DNA of 64,000 nt, from positions 1,975,501 through 2,039,500 of the forward strand of contig WAEK01000009.1 in the NCBI GenBank assembly GCA_011634665.1, given 5' to 3'. The stretch is from Mortierella sp. BCC40632 (Eukaryota > Mortierellomycota > Mortierellomycetes > Mortierellales > Mortierellaceae). The notes beneath the pieces are model-generated. The model was given only the letters and a program-made list of their open reading frames with translations, ran no database searches and had not been told where the DNA came from. Below, piece by piece: positions 12,675-24,106 of this stretch (within the stretch, counting starts at the first letter, position 1; every line of letters begins with the position of its first letter). The position numbers and the translations under genes were made by a program.

Positions 12675-14193
12675 AAGAGAGAAAGGGTGACAAAAAGTGC
12701 AGCAGAGAGGCGGAGTGTGGCGGTTTTTATTTCAAAGCGGGACCAGGCGCAGAACGGGGCTGAGGAGTATCCGAGGAGAGGAGGAGAAGGTACGGTGATG
12801 GTAATAACCACGGATTAAGCTCTCGGCTTGGTCGGCTTGGTCGGGCGGTGACTGTGGGCTGTGGCCCATCATCAGTTGGTTGCTTCACTTTCTCCCCAAC
12901 CCCTTGTCATTGTTGAGGCCTTTTTTTTTTTTTCTCTCCCACCCCCTCTCCCCTTTTGACCATTGCCACTGTACACTTCGTCTTGCAATACCCCCACAAC
13001 CCTGGGCCAACGCCACACTCTCTCAGACACAATACACGCCCATTCATGTACCCATTCTCTCCTGAACCTATCGCGTACGACGGGAGAGAATTCCAATGGT
13101 GAAACAGGATTGTCTCTTTTTTTTTTCTCTACCACCGCACACGAAGTAGACCCAGAAGTCAATTGCTCAGCCAGCCTTTCTCTCTCTCTCTCGTGTGACA
13201 GTGTCCCTGTCAAAAACAAAGAAATCCAAAAGGGCCGATATATCCTATTATTGGACGCCTGCAAGGTTACCTCAATCAGAAGAACAGGAAACATTTTAAA
13301 AAAAAAACTCAGGCACGAATTGAGAAATGGTTCCCATTGGGCTCTACGGAAGCAGTGAGTTTCTTTTTCCTCCCTAATGGCCCATGGGCATACTGAAGAA
13401 TCGCCTCTTGAGTGGCATTTCCCGCTCCTGTGAATGAGAATCAGTGCGGAGAAGGGTAATTGTACTGACTACTGTCGTTTTCAGTGGGAAAAAAAAAAGG
13501 GGGGGGGGAGGTGGTCGCATGGTAGACAGACTTTCTGTTTAGGAAAGCCACCGAGTTAGTCAAACTCTTTCCTCATTCCTTTCTCACTCCACATGCATTT
13601 CCTGTTCTCCTACGGAGTACGTTGTAGAAGCACTTGAGCGGCTTTTGAATTACCGAACAGCAAGCATCTCGTAGAGAATGAATCACATAACTGTCAATTG
13701 AGGAATGGGAGCCTGACGTTTGGCACGGGTGTCAGTTAGGGAACCCAACCCTCCCAGAGAGCAGTGTTGGTCAGTGATTCAATGCTTCTGAGGCAAAGCT
13801 CATCATTGCTGAAGGAATGGGTGGTGAGAGCTCACGCCGAGGCTGTGCTGCTGCCCATGTGAATCTTGTCTTTTAACGTCTGTGGACAAGACTGCTGAAA
13901 GGTGTATCTCCATAAGTGTCTATCATCCTTGGTGGTGGATCTGCCAAAATCTTCTTTTTATCAGACCCCTGTGGGTATGTCCCCACCCACAGACACCTGA
14001 TGGCTCTTTCTACGAGAGGCTACAGTAGTGCAACTGAGAATAATAATAAAAAAAAGGTGGCTGTGAACACCCAGGTTGATATGCTTGCTGCTATTGCTGT
14101 CAATGTCAGTTTAATATCTGGTATCGATAACCAAAGAAAGATACAACGGCCATCTAAAGTGAAACGATAGATATTCCCATCCTATCATCATCT
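12540..14193. other. intergenic, no gene seen
   Basis: Holds a GA run at 12638-12670 just upstream of the PAP2 start, then about 1.5 kb of ordinary-composition DNA. An 84-codon frame at 13916-14170 has no recognisable features and no splice partners, so it is not called. Confidence 0.5.
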
Positions 14194-17099
14194 CTAACAT
14201 TGCCAGCCTGCTGGATAAGTCATGTTGTAGTTCTTGACGGACTCCCACTCTGGATTGGTCGGTATTCTATAACCGAAAAGACAGGGCTCGGTTGTTGGGA
14301 ACATAGGGTCTTCGTCTTTGGAGCCGACACAACGAATGAGTCCATTGTTTTTCATAATTGAGCCCTGGAAATGCCATTTTTCGTCAGGCTTGCCGGTGCA
14401 CTCATGAATGTACAGCCATCCATAGCTGAGGTTTTGAGCTCCGTTGTCATTAGCCAAACATAATTCTCCTGTAACTCCATCCGGATTCACGTCGAGAATA
14501 AGTTGCCCATTCTCAAGGCGCCAGGATTGCCCGGCCGATCCATCGCATTCTTGCAATTTTACCCAGGCCCACTGCGGTGGAAAGATAATGAAAATGTTAG
14601 TACTTTTCCTTTTTTTTTTTTTTTTTTTTTTTTTTTGGAAAAACTACTGCAAGTATGAAATAGTCTAGTTGACATACCGACTGTGTTGGACTTATCGGGG
14701 TGTCAAGATCCATTCCAAAGCAGAGGCCATCTTGGTTCTTGAGGGTACCAACCATACTGGATGTACACTGAGGCAGAGGATAAAGATCACCAAAGGTTGT
14801 GTCTTTGAAGCAAGACCAAGATGCTGGCAAATTCCATACTTGGTTATCGCTAGGTTTGCTGTGGCATGGGTATCCGATTATTTGCGTGTTGTCCACAAGC
14901 TCTCCTCCCCTCACATCAATACAGTAACCGTAGTATTCGTTCCTCAATGCTGCGCCATCCTGGATTGTCCATTTTTGTTGAGGTGATGCAGAGTCGCACT
15001 TCACCAATGTGAGGTTGGCGAATGGGTAGTTGAAATAACTGGTCTCGAGATTCATCTTTAGTCCGAGACAGTACTCGGATAAGCCCAATCGAATAGTATA
15101 ATCGTTTCGAATTGCCCAATTTTGGTTCTTTGACGCCTCTGTTCCTGGCGCTGCACACGTGTAGAGAACAACATCGCCTCCCTGTAAATGCAAGACGGAA
15201 GGGTAGTGTCAACGATTGGGAAACAAAAAGCTGGTAGTGCACGGAAAAAGTGAAAAACATGAACTCTTACATCAAGAACTGGTGCCCGAACATCCAGGCA
15301 TTTGCCCGAAGGAGGGTTAATGATAGACGCCGTTTGTACCGGCGGACACGTCGTGGTAGTGGTGATGGTAGTGGTGGTGGTAGACGTGGTGGTAGATGTG
15401 GTGGTAGTGGTGGTAGGCGTGGTTGTGGTGGTTGGAGTTTTGGTAGAGGTGGTGGTAGTAGTAGTAGATGTAGTTGTGGTGGTTGGAGTTTTGGTAGAAG
15501 TGGTGGTAGTAGTAGACGTGGTAGTGCTAGTAGACGTGGTAGTGGTAGTAGACGTGGTAGTGGTAGTAGGTGTGGTAGTTACTGTAGTGGACGTGGTAGT
15601 GGTGCTAGTAGGCGTAGTTGTGGTGCTAGTGGGCGTGGTAGTAGTTGTAGTGGGCGTGGTAGACGTTGTAGTAGACGTTGTAGTGCTAGTAGTAGACGTA
15701 GTAGTCGATATAGTGGTGGCAGTTGGTGTGGTAGTAGACGTGGTAGCGGTGGTAGACGTGGTAGTGGTAGTAGACGTGGTAGTGGTAGTAGGTGTGGTAG
15801 TTAATTACGTAGTGGACGTGGTAGTGGTGCTAAGTAGGCGTATTGTACTATAAAAAGTGGGCGTGGTAGTAGTTGTAGTGGGCGTGGTAGACGTTGTAGT
15901 AGACGTTGTAGTGCTAGTAGTAGACGTAGTAGTCGATATAGTGGTGGCAGTTGGTGTGGTAGTAGACGTGGTAGCGGTGGTAGACGTGGTTTTGGTGGTA
16001 TTAGGCGTAGTTGTAGTGCTGGTAAGCGTGGTAGTAGATGTGGTAGTGGTTGTAGTGGTCGGTGTGGCTGTAGTAGTCGGTGTGGTTATTGGCGTGGTTG
16101 TGGTAGTAGTAGACGTGGTTGTGGTAGTAAGAGCAATGGTAATAGGCAATGGTAGTAGAAATAGATGTGGTAAGACAATGGTAATGGAGCAATGGTAGTA
16201 GACAATGGTAGTAGAAGAGTGGTAATGGAAACGTGGCAGTGGCAATGGGCAATGGCAATGAGCGTGGATAGTGTTCGGTGTGGTTGTAGTGGTCGGTGTG
16301 GTTGTAGGCGTGGTTGTAGGCGTGGTAGTAGGCGTGGTAGTAGGCGTGGTAAAGGAGATAATAGTAGTAGGTGGCAGTGGTAGTAGTAGGCGTGGTTGTG
16401 GTGGTAGTAGATGTGGTGGTGGTGGTGGTGGTGGTAAGCAGTAAGCGGTGGTGGTAGTAATAAAGCGTGGTGGTAGTGGTAAAATAAACGCAGTAGTGGT
16501 GGTAGTGGTGGTATTAAGCGTGGTAGTAGACGTGATTGTGGTGGTAGTAAGGTAAGTAGGTAGTAGATGAAAATGTGATTGTGGTGGTAAGTAGGCGTGG
16601 TAAATAGAGCAATGGTTGTTGTGGTGGTAGTAGACGTGGTAGTAGGCGTGTTAGTAGACGTAGTTGTGGTAGTTAGAGTTTTGGTAGAAGTGATGGTGGT
16701 AGTGGTAGGTGTGGTGGTGGGCGTGGTAGTTGTAGTACTAACGATATCGGGTGTAGTACAAGGGGCAAAGACAACCACGGTCTTTGTTTTACATTTTATG
16801 ATATGCTTTTTATGACATTTGCCTGTATGGTGCCAACCATGGTTTTTGGCGTGATGATGGTGATGGTGATGATTGCGGTGGCCGTTGTATGGGTGTTCAG
16901 CGTGGTGATGATGACCATGGTGTTTGCGACGGAGATTCTTAAACACATAAGGATCAGCTATTGTGATTAAGTTGACAGAATCCTGGCCAAGGTCGCGCTC
17001 ACTAACCGAAATGTTTCGACTATAGCAATTTGCGTCAGCGAATCCCCTCATAGCAGTCAGAACTGCCAGAAAGGCGATAAGTAGGAAATTTATATTCAT
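14194..17099 (-). pseudogene. secreted His/Thr-rich ricin-B-like protein; Thr linker disrupted
   Basis: The 5' part encodes a signal peptide (MNINFLLIAFLAVLTAMRGF), then a His cluster with runs of up to seven His, then a Thr-rich stretch. The 3' part is three exon segments: 15271 and upstream, 15181-14678 and 14571-14194. All have GT-AG junctions and join in phase 0. They carry repeated Q-x-W-type motifs (NQNWAI, QQKWTI, NQVWNL, GQSWRL, DEKWHF) and paired Cys as in ricin-B lectin repeats, so sugar binding at the cell surface is plausible. Between the two parts lies about 1.4 kb of Thr codons (ACN) that is not open throughout. A TAA is in frame with the lectin part at 15807-15805, and the frame from the signal peptide is lost near 16,550. 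Either the gene is decayed, or the repeat is misassembled or contains unrecognised introns. Lectin-like repeats are inferred from spacing only. Confidence 0.6.
15340..16760 (-). repeat. degenerate ACN (Thr) mini-satellite coding for a mucin-like linker
   Basis: On the minus strand this is almost entirely ACN/TCN triplets. Extra A or TA bases scattered through 15,800-16,600 break the frame. A 132-bp block at 15631-15762 is repeated at 15859-15990, 228 bp away, showing recent internal duplication. Plus-strand Val- or Gly/Arg/Ser-rich frames over this stretch are shadows. Confidence 0.85.
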
Positions 17100-18049
17100 C
17101 TTAACGTTGCGCCTCTGTTGGCTATGATTACACATAGAAAGGAGGTGTATGTGAAAGTGCTAGATAGATCATTTTGGGTGCGGAACTTGATCTTGGACTT
17201 TTATTTTATAATCCACCCACAACCTTGACCTACCATTACTTAATTAGTATCAATTGATACACTCTCGCCAACATTACTTTCTCAGGAGGTCTTTCTTGTG
17301 GACGAAAGGAGTGTAGTTATGATGGGCTGAAAGAGCCAGAGAATGAAGATACAAAAGCTATTACAAATCTATTGAAAAAAGTGAAGAATTACGCGAAACG
17401 AACCAAAATAAAGGGAGCAGTAAACAGAGGCATATTAGTGAGGAAATTATTCTTATTCTCGCTAGACTGTTGTCCTGGAATGCGGCCAGTCCGAATTAAA
17501 CATACCTATTTGTTCAACTGGATTCGAATGTATGCCATTGGAGTTCGATTACACAAATCTTTTTCACTGTCAAGAAAAGTCTTGTGCTGCACTTTTTGTC
17601 ATCAGACCCACTCCAGAACGGTGGTAACCACAGTCAACTCCGGTTAATTCTCAATCTTTTTGCCTTCCTCTCATAGCGCTACGGAAGCGTCATTCCTCCT
17701 CACGCACTCGCCATGGTACACTGTTTGGTTTGCAAAGGTACGCAGATGAAATGGACACAAGAGTAGTTGAAATTGTTTGCGTAGTCATGAAAGTTTAACG
17801 ACAATCTTGAAGCTAAAGTACAGACAAAAAAATCCACCGTTGCTCTCCAATGACGAACACTCCAAGTCAGATGAGAAAAGGACATCTGCAACATTGATAA
17901 TTGACAGAGTCCCCTATTCTCCATTTCATCTGTTTTTGTTTTTTCCATTCTTATTTTCGAGGATTATGCACGGTCCGTTGCACGGGGTTACTGCGAAGGG
18001 GGGTGTTAATCTTCAAATAAGCAGCGCAATCTGAGGTCAAAAACATCTG
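17100..18049. other. intergenic, promoter side of the lectin-like gene
   Basis: A/T-leaning DNA between the lectin-like gene and the DIRS fold-back. No coding or RNA gene is recognised. A 91-codon frame at 17372-17647 has no domain-like features. Confidence 0.5.
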
Positions 18050-18177
18050 AAATGGAGAATATATATATATAATAAAATGCTACCTACGATGCTCTGTCGA
18101 TCTCTATCTTCTTTTTTCTCGTTCATCAGGAACACATCCGATAGCTCAAAAGAGTTCCAACGATGAACGACACCATT

Positions 18178-18417
18178 GACCAGCCATCAAGGAAAGGTTC
18201 AAAATCTCATTCTCCGAGACACCCTCGACGGTCCCTCACAAAGCATACAAACAACGAGTATACTTCGCATACGTCAGTATGCTTCTTAAAGGTGATACGG
18301 CCGATATTTATTGTTGCTAGCAAGTACTATAGAGGTTTTTTTTTTTTTTTTTTTTTTTCATATAAAATAAACTTTCTATGTGTCCTCTTTTTCTCCTTGG
18401 TCGTTTGGATTGTTTTT

Positions 18418-18449
<32 letters not shown>

Positions 18450-18870
18450 GCGGAGGGTGGGTGGGCACCTTTACTCAGCATACCTTTGTATGCCTCGTAC
18501 ACATGGGATTAGATGTCGCCTGCTATCGTAGGCGCATCCAATCCCACAGATATCACCCAACGAAGTACCAATCATAGAGGCGGAAATCATGGAGTTCCTA
18601 AAGAAACGAGCCATCGAAGAGGCCTCCTCACCAGGTTTCTCAAGCAGAATATTCACCATCCCGAAGAAAACAGGGGACTTGCGACCTGTCCTCAACCTGA
18701 AGCCACTGAACCAATACATCCCGCAACGCCACTTCAAGATGGAGACAATCCGCTCGGTGTGCAGAATGCTCCAAAAAAACGACTACCTTACAAGTATCGA
18801 CTTATCCGACGCGTTCCTTCATGTACTCACTCACCGCGATCATCTCCTTCGTGTTGAATTGGAAGCTTAA
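18178..18870 (+). pseudogene. second DIRS-like RT fragment, interrupted by an intron-like insertion
   Basis: This is the left-arm copy of the same RT start. The segment before the insertion codes for RFKISFSETPS and reaches YKQR at 18257. Coding resumes at 18550 with ISPNEVP and continues through MEFLKKRAIEE to DAFLHV near 18,830. Beyond that it reads into the antisense of the other arm. Codon phase is the same before and after the insertion. Confidence 0.7.
18258..18549 (+). other. intron-like GT...AG insertion with inverted ends
   Basis: This segment begins GTATAC and ends CCACAG. It is absent at the equivalent point of the right arm, where the sequence reads directly CGA then ATA. It lies exactly between two codons (phase 0) and is 292 bp, so it would shift the frame if not spliced. 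Its first 37 bp and the segment 18468-18504 are imperfect inverted repeats (about 27 of 37 positions by eye). A hairpin at about 18504-18546 (GGGATTAGATG pairing with CATCCAATCCC) sits just before the 3' AG. Long poly-T runs fill the middle. It is either an intron kept in one copy only or an introner/MITE-like insertion. Confidence 0.65.
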
Positions 18871-19530
18871 GTGGTTGAGTATCTGTGTTGGGATCAGGTG
18901 AGACTTCTTCTCTTTCACTATGAACCCCAATTCTTTCAGTTTCAGGAGGACTCTCCGTGTGCCTTGGAGAGATTGTTGGTTGCTTGTTGCTGCTATGAGT
19001 AAGTCGTCTAGGTAGGCTGATAGTCGTATCCCTTGTCGGCATGCCCATAGGAGGACTGGTTTTAAAACTTTGGTGAATACCATTGGTGATAGGGAGAAGC
19101 CGAAGGGGAGAACATTGAGCTGGTATTGTTTTCCCATCCAATGAAATTGAAGATACTTTCTTGAGGAGCGGTGAATGAATACATGAAAGAACGCGTCGGA
19201 TAAGTCGATACTTGTAAGGTAGTCGTTTTTTTGGAGCATTCTGCACACCGAGCGGATTGTCTCCATCTTGAAGTGGCGTTGCGGGATGTATTGGTTCAGT
19301 GGCTTCAGGTTGAGGACAGGTCGCAAGTCCCCTGTTTTCTTCGGGATGGTGAATATTCTGCTTGAGAAACCTGGTGAGGAGGCCTCTTCGATGGCTCGTT
19401 TCTTTAGGAACTCCATGATTTCCGCCTCTATGATTGGTACTTCGTTGGGTGATATTCGTTGTTTGTATGATTTGTGAGGGGCCGTCGAGGGTGTCTCGGA
19501 GAATGAGATTTTGAACCTCTCCTTGATGAC
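18802..19530 (-). pseudogene. DIRS-like reverse transcriptase fragment
   Basis: The open frame covers the RT fingers and palm: KKTGDLRPVLNLKPLNQYIP, DLSDAFFHV, NVLPFGFSLSP and the catalytic YLDDLL. The motif wording and the spacing between LPFG and YLDD are typical of DIRS/Ngaro-type reverse transcriptases rather than Ty3. No RNase H, methyltransferase or tyrosine recombinase follows, because the frame stops at the fold-back junction. It is a fragment without its own function. Confidence 0.75.
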
Positions 19531-19660
19531 CGGTCAATGGTGTCGTTCATCGTTGGAACTCTTATTTGAGTTATCGGATGTGTTCCTGATGAACGAGAAA
19601 AAGGAAGATTGGGATCGACAGAACCTCGTAGGTAGCATTTTATTATATAGATATATATTT

Positions 19661-20067
19661 TTTTTCTCGGCCAGAAATTAAAAGGTCACACACATCAACG
19701 GCCACTAGTTCTCCTAGGAGAATGTGTCTTCGCCGTCTTCTATAGGCTTGACTGGTTCAATTTACAATTGGACACCTGTTGACATGGGTTCGTCAGATAA
19801 ATGGAGCATCGAGTGCCTTCCTCCTTGCCATTCTCGTAACCCCAACCAACATCGGGCAAGAGGCAGTCCGTCTGGGAATTGAACCTCGATCTTGGGGTAA
19901 TGTGTTACGTCCTCACCATTAAAAGGAGAATGTCACCACATTCCTGTCCAATTTGCGAATTGCGCGAGGATGACTATTGGAAAGTTGCCAAATATTTGTC
20001 CCAGTCATTGAGATACTCTGCCCCATTCATCCTCTCTGTTTCCTCTCCATTCTCTCCCCATTCACAG
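19661..20067. other. inter-element DNA with a tRNA 3'-half-like relic
   Basis: No gene. On the minus strand near 19875-19925 the bases GGTTCAATTCCC resemble a tRNA B box, but no matching acceptor or anticodon stem can be drawn. Confidence 0.35.
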
Positions 20068-20295
20068 GGGAGAAAGACTGGTGTGGAAACTGCTGAACAG
20101 GATTCAGGAGGAACACATTTGCAAGGCAACGCTTATGGGCGAATCAGTGGAGTCAGACGCTCGTCAATTGCTCAAACTTCAGCCTGCGATGAGGACACAC
20201 CACCACTGCCTCGGACAGAACAATCCCAGAAAGTACACTCAGGACTGGAAAGCATTCCAGTGATGTCCAACTTTGGACATTATTCTCGACAAACG
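20068..20295 (+). pseudogene. decayed LINE fragment (post-RNase H region)
   Basis: The translation MWKLLNRIQEEH, DARQLLKLQPA, YTQDWKAF parallels the intact LINE frame at about 43,725-43,920 (EWKLPDRMQEEY, DVRQLLKLQSA, YIRDWKAI). The nucleotide match begins near GGGGAGAAAGACT and fades after 20,295. It is a second, older copy of the same element family. Confidence 0.75.
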
Positions 20296-20571
20296 TAAAT
20301 GAAACAGCCCAGAAACGCATCATTGACTATGTTGGGCTTCGATCACCGAGTAGTCGGGTCTCTCAAACACCCCCAAATCTATCACACAGAACTAGCTAAA
20401 GGAACTATCCACTTGGATCTCTGCATTGGCTCCCCTCTCACGATGCTACCAAAGACGAGAATTCCCCTAGACATCACCCTTTCGGAAGGAAAAGAAATCT
20501 TTTGCAATATCGACAGCCACGATTCCCAGACGAGAAAACAACGACTAAGGCTTTTGTAAGTATGATAACAT

Positions 20572-21002
20572 TGTGGCGACCTCGAGGCCACGTCTTCTCT
20601 AAGCTCCAAGTCACCCCTCTCTAACTTGGTCAACCCTCCTTAAACGGTGGGTCGACCCGGACTCCACGAGCTCGAGCACCAGACCACCTGCTTTTGACCT
20701 CGTCATAATATATGGCTGTCTTACAAACCATATAATACGACCATATCCTTCCTCCCCATTACCGATACTATTGACTCCTGCTTTTGGCGCCTTCTCCACC
20801 TAGGCCTTGCCCAAAGGATAGCACTGCCCCTTTTTACTATTTAAACAAGTCCATATCCCCACAATAAGAGTTTGATTTTTACCCATATAACAATCTTCAA
20901 ACACTGTTCTAAGCCTTTCCTATTCCCCTTCTCCCCTTCCATTTGCCCATTCTCCAAATATTCACGTCCTTATACCTTTGTTGCCCGACTTCTCGCGCTA
21001 CA
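20572..21002 (+). repeat. decayed Ty3 LTR (family 2)
   Basis: Begins TGTGGCGACC and ends CGCTACA, followed at once by AAATCGGTGATCTACGCAGG, the primer-binding leader shared by all plus-strand Ty3 copies in the window. A TATTTAAA promoter-like box is at about 20,840 and an ACAATAAGA polyadenylation-like stretch near 20,860. The central part matches the LTR at 51,676-52,011. The 5' boundary is a guess from TG...CA. Confidence 0.6.
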
Positions 21003-21096
21003 AAATCGGTGATCTACGCAGGGAGTCTTCTAAGATAAGACAACCCACTGCATTTTTCTAACATCGTTCATATACAAAAAAAACTCCTGATTCGCA

Positions 21097-21217
21097 CAAT
21101 ATCTCTTATTGAACGGATCAAGCTCTGATCTCATTTCGATGAGCCGTGCTAGACCCTTGTAAGCGGTCTTAACGAAACGAGTTATCGGATGAAAATCCCG
21201 TTCGTTGAGAAATACTG
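21097..21217. mobile_element. hAT-type MITE, 121 bp
   Basis: Ends are CAATATCTCTTATTGAACGG and, inverted, CAGTATTTCTCAACGAACGG. It is related to the MITEs at 21,904 and 54,970 (shared GTTTCGTTAAGAC, ATGAGATCAGAGC and CGATAACTCG blocks). No target duplication is visible because adjoining gag sequence is deleted. Confidence 0.65.
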
Positions 21218-21824
21218 AATTGGTAACCTCCATCGCGTGGTTAAGTCATTTTGGGGTCATCACCCGCAGAAATAACTGGGTCAGCCGATCCAAGCGTAAT
21301 GCCCTCGGCGTCTATTTGGAAGGAACCGCCCAACTATGGTATGAGGCTAACCATGGAAATGGCAGGAGTTTGAAGACTTTAAAAACAACTTCACCAACCG
21401 TTACCACACCCATGCCATTATGGTACAAGCGGGAGTTGAGACCAGGCCCTACCGACAGTATCCTGGCTAGACGGTCGAAGAAGTCACAGTTGATATGAAT
21501 TGTATATTCAACGCAGGCAGAATCACTGATGACTTTGCTAAGAGTACGTTCTTCACAATGGCCCTACTACCCGAAATCCGAGCCGTTGTCCTGCGAGGAG
21601 AACCTAAGGAATATGAAGATATGTGTGACTTGGCCAGTAAAGAAGGCCAAGTTCTCGCTGCCGCGCAAGCACACGAAAAATACCACCCTCTTGCCGGCCA
21701 AGGATCCCTTCCCCACAACTTCCCTGACTCTGAGTTCGAGTCACTCCCGAGAAAAGCTCAAGTGATGAGTATCACCACCCTCGAACACACCAATGTCATC
21801 GACCGAATTCATAATCTGCACTGA
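21218..21824 (+). pseudogene. decayed Ty3 gag fragment
   Basis: Frames in this stretch give WLSHFGVI, NALGVYLEGTAQLWYEANH, RITDDFAKSTFF and EIRAVVLRGEP, matching the gag of the full-length element at 36,520. Frameshifts split it, and the N-terminus is replaced by a MITE. It belongs with the LTR just upstream. Confidence 0.8.
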
Positions 21825-21903
21825 GGACCGAACGCTTACCCCAGAACCTACCAGAACAGTCCTGCCAGACGGCCGACTGTCTCTTTTGCTCCTATGAACC
21901 AAC

Positions 21904-22025
21904 CAGTGTTTCTCAACGAATGGGGTTTTCGTTCGATAACTCGTTTTCGTTAAGACAGCTTACAGGAGTCTAATACGGTTTATCGAAATGAGATCAGAGC
22001 TCGTTCCGTTCGATAAGGAACGCCG
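21904..22025. mobile_element. hAT-type MITE, about 122 bp
   Basis: Starts CAGTGTTTCTCAACGAATGG and ends in a decayed inverted copy near GATAAGGAACGCCG. Flanks GAACCAAC and GGACCAAC match at 7 of 8 bases, consistent with the 8-bp duplication of hAT elements if the right end lies about 4 bp further out. Confidence 0.65.
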
Positions 22026-23003
22026 CTCTGGACCAACTGAAGGTCCCAGGCCTTTTAGGGTGTGGCAGGCACTGGTGACCACCTCAGGAAACGAGTAACT
22101 CAAACGGCTTGCAAGAGGTTAAACAGAGCTAAGGTGAGTCGAGTAGAGGACCCCAATAACAAAGTTAAGGAGTGCGGTAAAGCCCTATATAAAAGGGAGT
22201 ATCCCTTCTTAGATAGAACCCTAGAAGTTGGTCTAGATACATTAAACCACTTCCATACTGGAACACCCACTGGACCTGTTGAACAATTATTGCGAAAAAA
22301 AAAACGTCAAATGATACGACATCAACAAGAACCAAATTATTCTTGTTGAACTATGGGATTCGATTGTCTGTAAGCCAAAGAACTGTATGTGCGCTATTGG
22401 CAGAGTATGCCAAAGCTCCTAAATGCGGATCCAAGTCAACTTGATGTCGCGGTCAAGATTTTCGTCCACACGGATGAGATACCTTTAGTGCCTCCACCAG
22501 CGCCCACAGAGACTCTTTGCCTATTAGACTTGTTAGATAAGCAGTCTAGAGTAAGTGTAGCTGTGCAGCAAGATTCACTCGATTCATATGCTCTACGCTT
22601 GATCTAACTAACTAACTATAGGCAACAATAGTCTGTTTGGATGCATAAGCGAATGTGGTGGTCACAGCTGGATAGTCGGAGCGAGGAAAGAAAGTAAGAG
22701 AGATATGAGAGGAATGTCCAGCCAAGGAAATCGAGCGTCGAATGTCACACAGAAGAAAGAAAAAAAAACGTGACGGCTTTCGATAGGCTAATGATGGGGA
22801 GAAGGAGGAAGGCGAATCGTTCTATTCTCATTCCATTCTCTGGACCATCTCTCCGTCTCTCACTCACACGCTCCAACTTGCTTGAGCCTCAAAGGTCATC
22901 CTTGCAGCACCTCTCCTTCCTCCTTCTCCTCCTTCTCCTCCCCCCCTTCCAAAAAAGGGCTCTGTGAGAAACCACTCCAAATTAGAACCACCAAGCTTCC
23001 TCA
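22026..23003. other. inter-element and upstream DNA, possible LTR relic
   Basis: A TATATAAAAGGG box near 22,184 suggests an old LTR promoter, but no TG...CA ends can be paired. Frames at 22,062-22,607 are not recognisable. The last 380 bp are probably the upstream region of the UBX gene. Confidence 0.4.
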
Positions 23004-24075
23004 ATGGACGACAGCAACGAGAGCTCATCAACAATCTCTGCCGCAAACCCTTGGTTCCAAGGGTCTGTCGCAACCGCAGTCGAGACTGCGCGTTCAAGTG
23101 GATCTCTTTTGCTCGTTTGCCTTGTAGATGGTAATGTCCTCTTTCAAGGCCACGCCCCATACATTGATCTCATAGAGAAACTGCACCGCTCAAGAGAGCA
23201 AGAGTCCTAACATGAGTGAATACACGTTTCCCACTCCTTATCATTTTTTGACATCAACTAGGACAAGGAAATGGAAGTGAGAGTGATAGATTCGAATCAC
23301 GCTTCAAAGACGTCAATGTTTACACTGAGCTATCGACCCTAGCCCTCATACCACTGAGGCTAGTCAAAGACTCGATGGATGGCACAATGTTTGCTCAGAT
23401 CTGTACGCACCGACTTTTTTTTTTCCCTAACTTTTCTTTTCATAGGCTCAAAACGTGCTAAAGCTTTTAACGGGCTGCTAAATGAAATCTTTACTGTTGC
23501 TTCAATTAGTTCCTGTTATGACCGTACCAGCTCTCTACCTTATCCGAAATAACTTATTGGCAGACTTTATGAACAACTCAGTCGAGACGGAAGAAATGTT
23601 GGAGAGGATTCGCGCCGCCGTAGCAGGACAATTTCGCATCCCTCCTCCGCCAGGATACGCCCCCATTACCCCCACCCCTCCAGCTCCACAGAGTATCCCA
23701 AGCCCTGCTACCTCTAACCCTCCAATTCCACAGAGTAGCACAAGTCCTATCATCCCCAATCTTTCAATTCCACAAAGCAGCCCAAATCCTGCTCCTCCTA
23801 CAGCTCCAGAATCGGCACCAACCACAGGAGTACAGAGTACCACATCAGATATGGCGACTACTGCACCGCCTGCGAGTCCTGGAACAGGAGCTACTGGCAG
23901 TGCCATCAAGGAAAGTGAGGCAGGACCCCAGTCTGGAGCATCTTCTCCCGTTTCACCAAGAGCTTCAGGCTCCGAGCGCTCTGCCAGTTCTCCGACGACT
24001 ACAGACCAAGCACAAGTGTATGGATCACGAACAGCGAAGTAAACTTCTTTGGAAATGGTAGATGCGGAAAAAAAA

Positions 24076-24106
<31 letters not shown>

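Larger units (their letters stand above)
18050..19660. mobile_element. fold-back pair of DIRS-type retrotransposon fragments
   Basis: Two inverted arms face each other. The left arm (about 18060-18837, +) and right arm (about 19183-19660, -) start from matching AT-rich ends (TATATA and TTTTATTATA stretches next to GCTACCTAC). Both run into the same reverse-transcriptase coding region. The right arm continues to 18802 and so carries more of the RT. The two arms meet at a stretch near 18811-18840 resembling an internal RT segment, so short homology probably drove the inversion. The arms are similar but not identical. The left arm also has a 292-bp insertion. Confidence 0.8.

Noticed and set aside
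13916..14170. 84-codon plus-strand ORF
   Set aside because: No recognisable domain, no good start context, no splice partners.
15250..16198. Plus-strand Val-rich and Gly/Arg/Ser-rich frames
   Set aside because: Shadows of the minus-strand ACN (Thr) repeat.
19875..19925. Possible tRNA pseudogene on the minus strand
   Set aside because: Only a B-box-like GGTTCAATTCC is present; acceptor and anticodon stems do not pair.
22062..22607. ORFs between the MITE and the UBX gene
   Set aside because: Short, unrelated to any family I know, and in a stretch of decayed mobile DNA.
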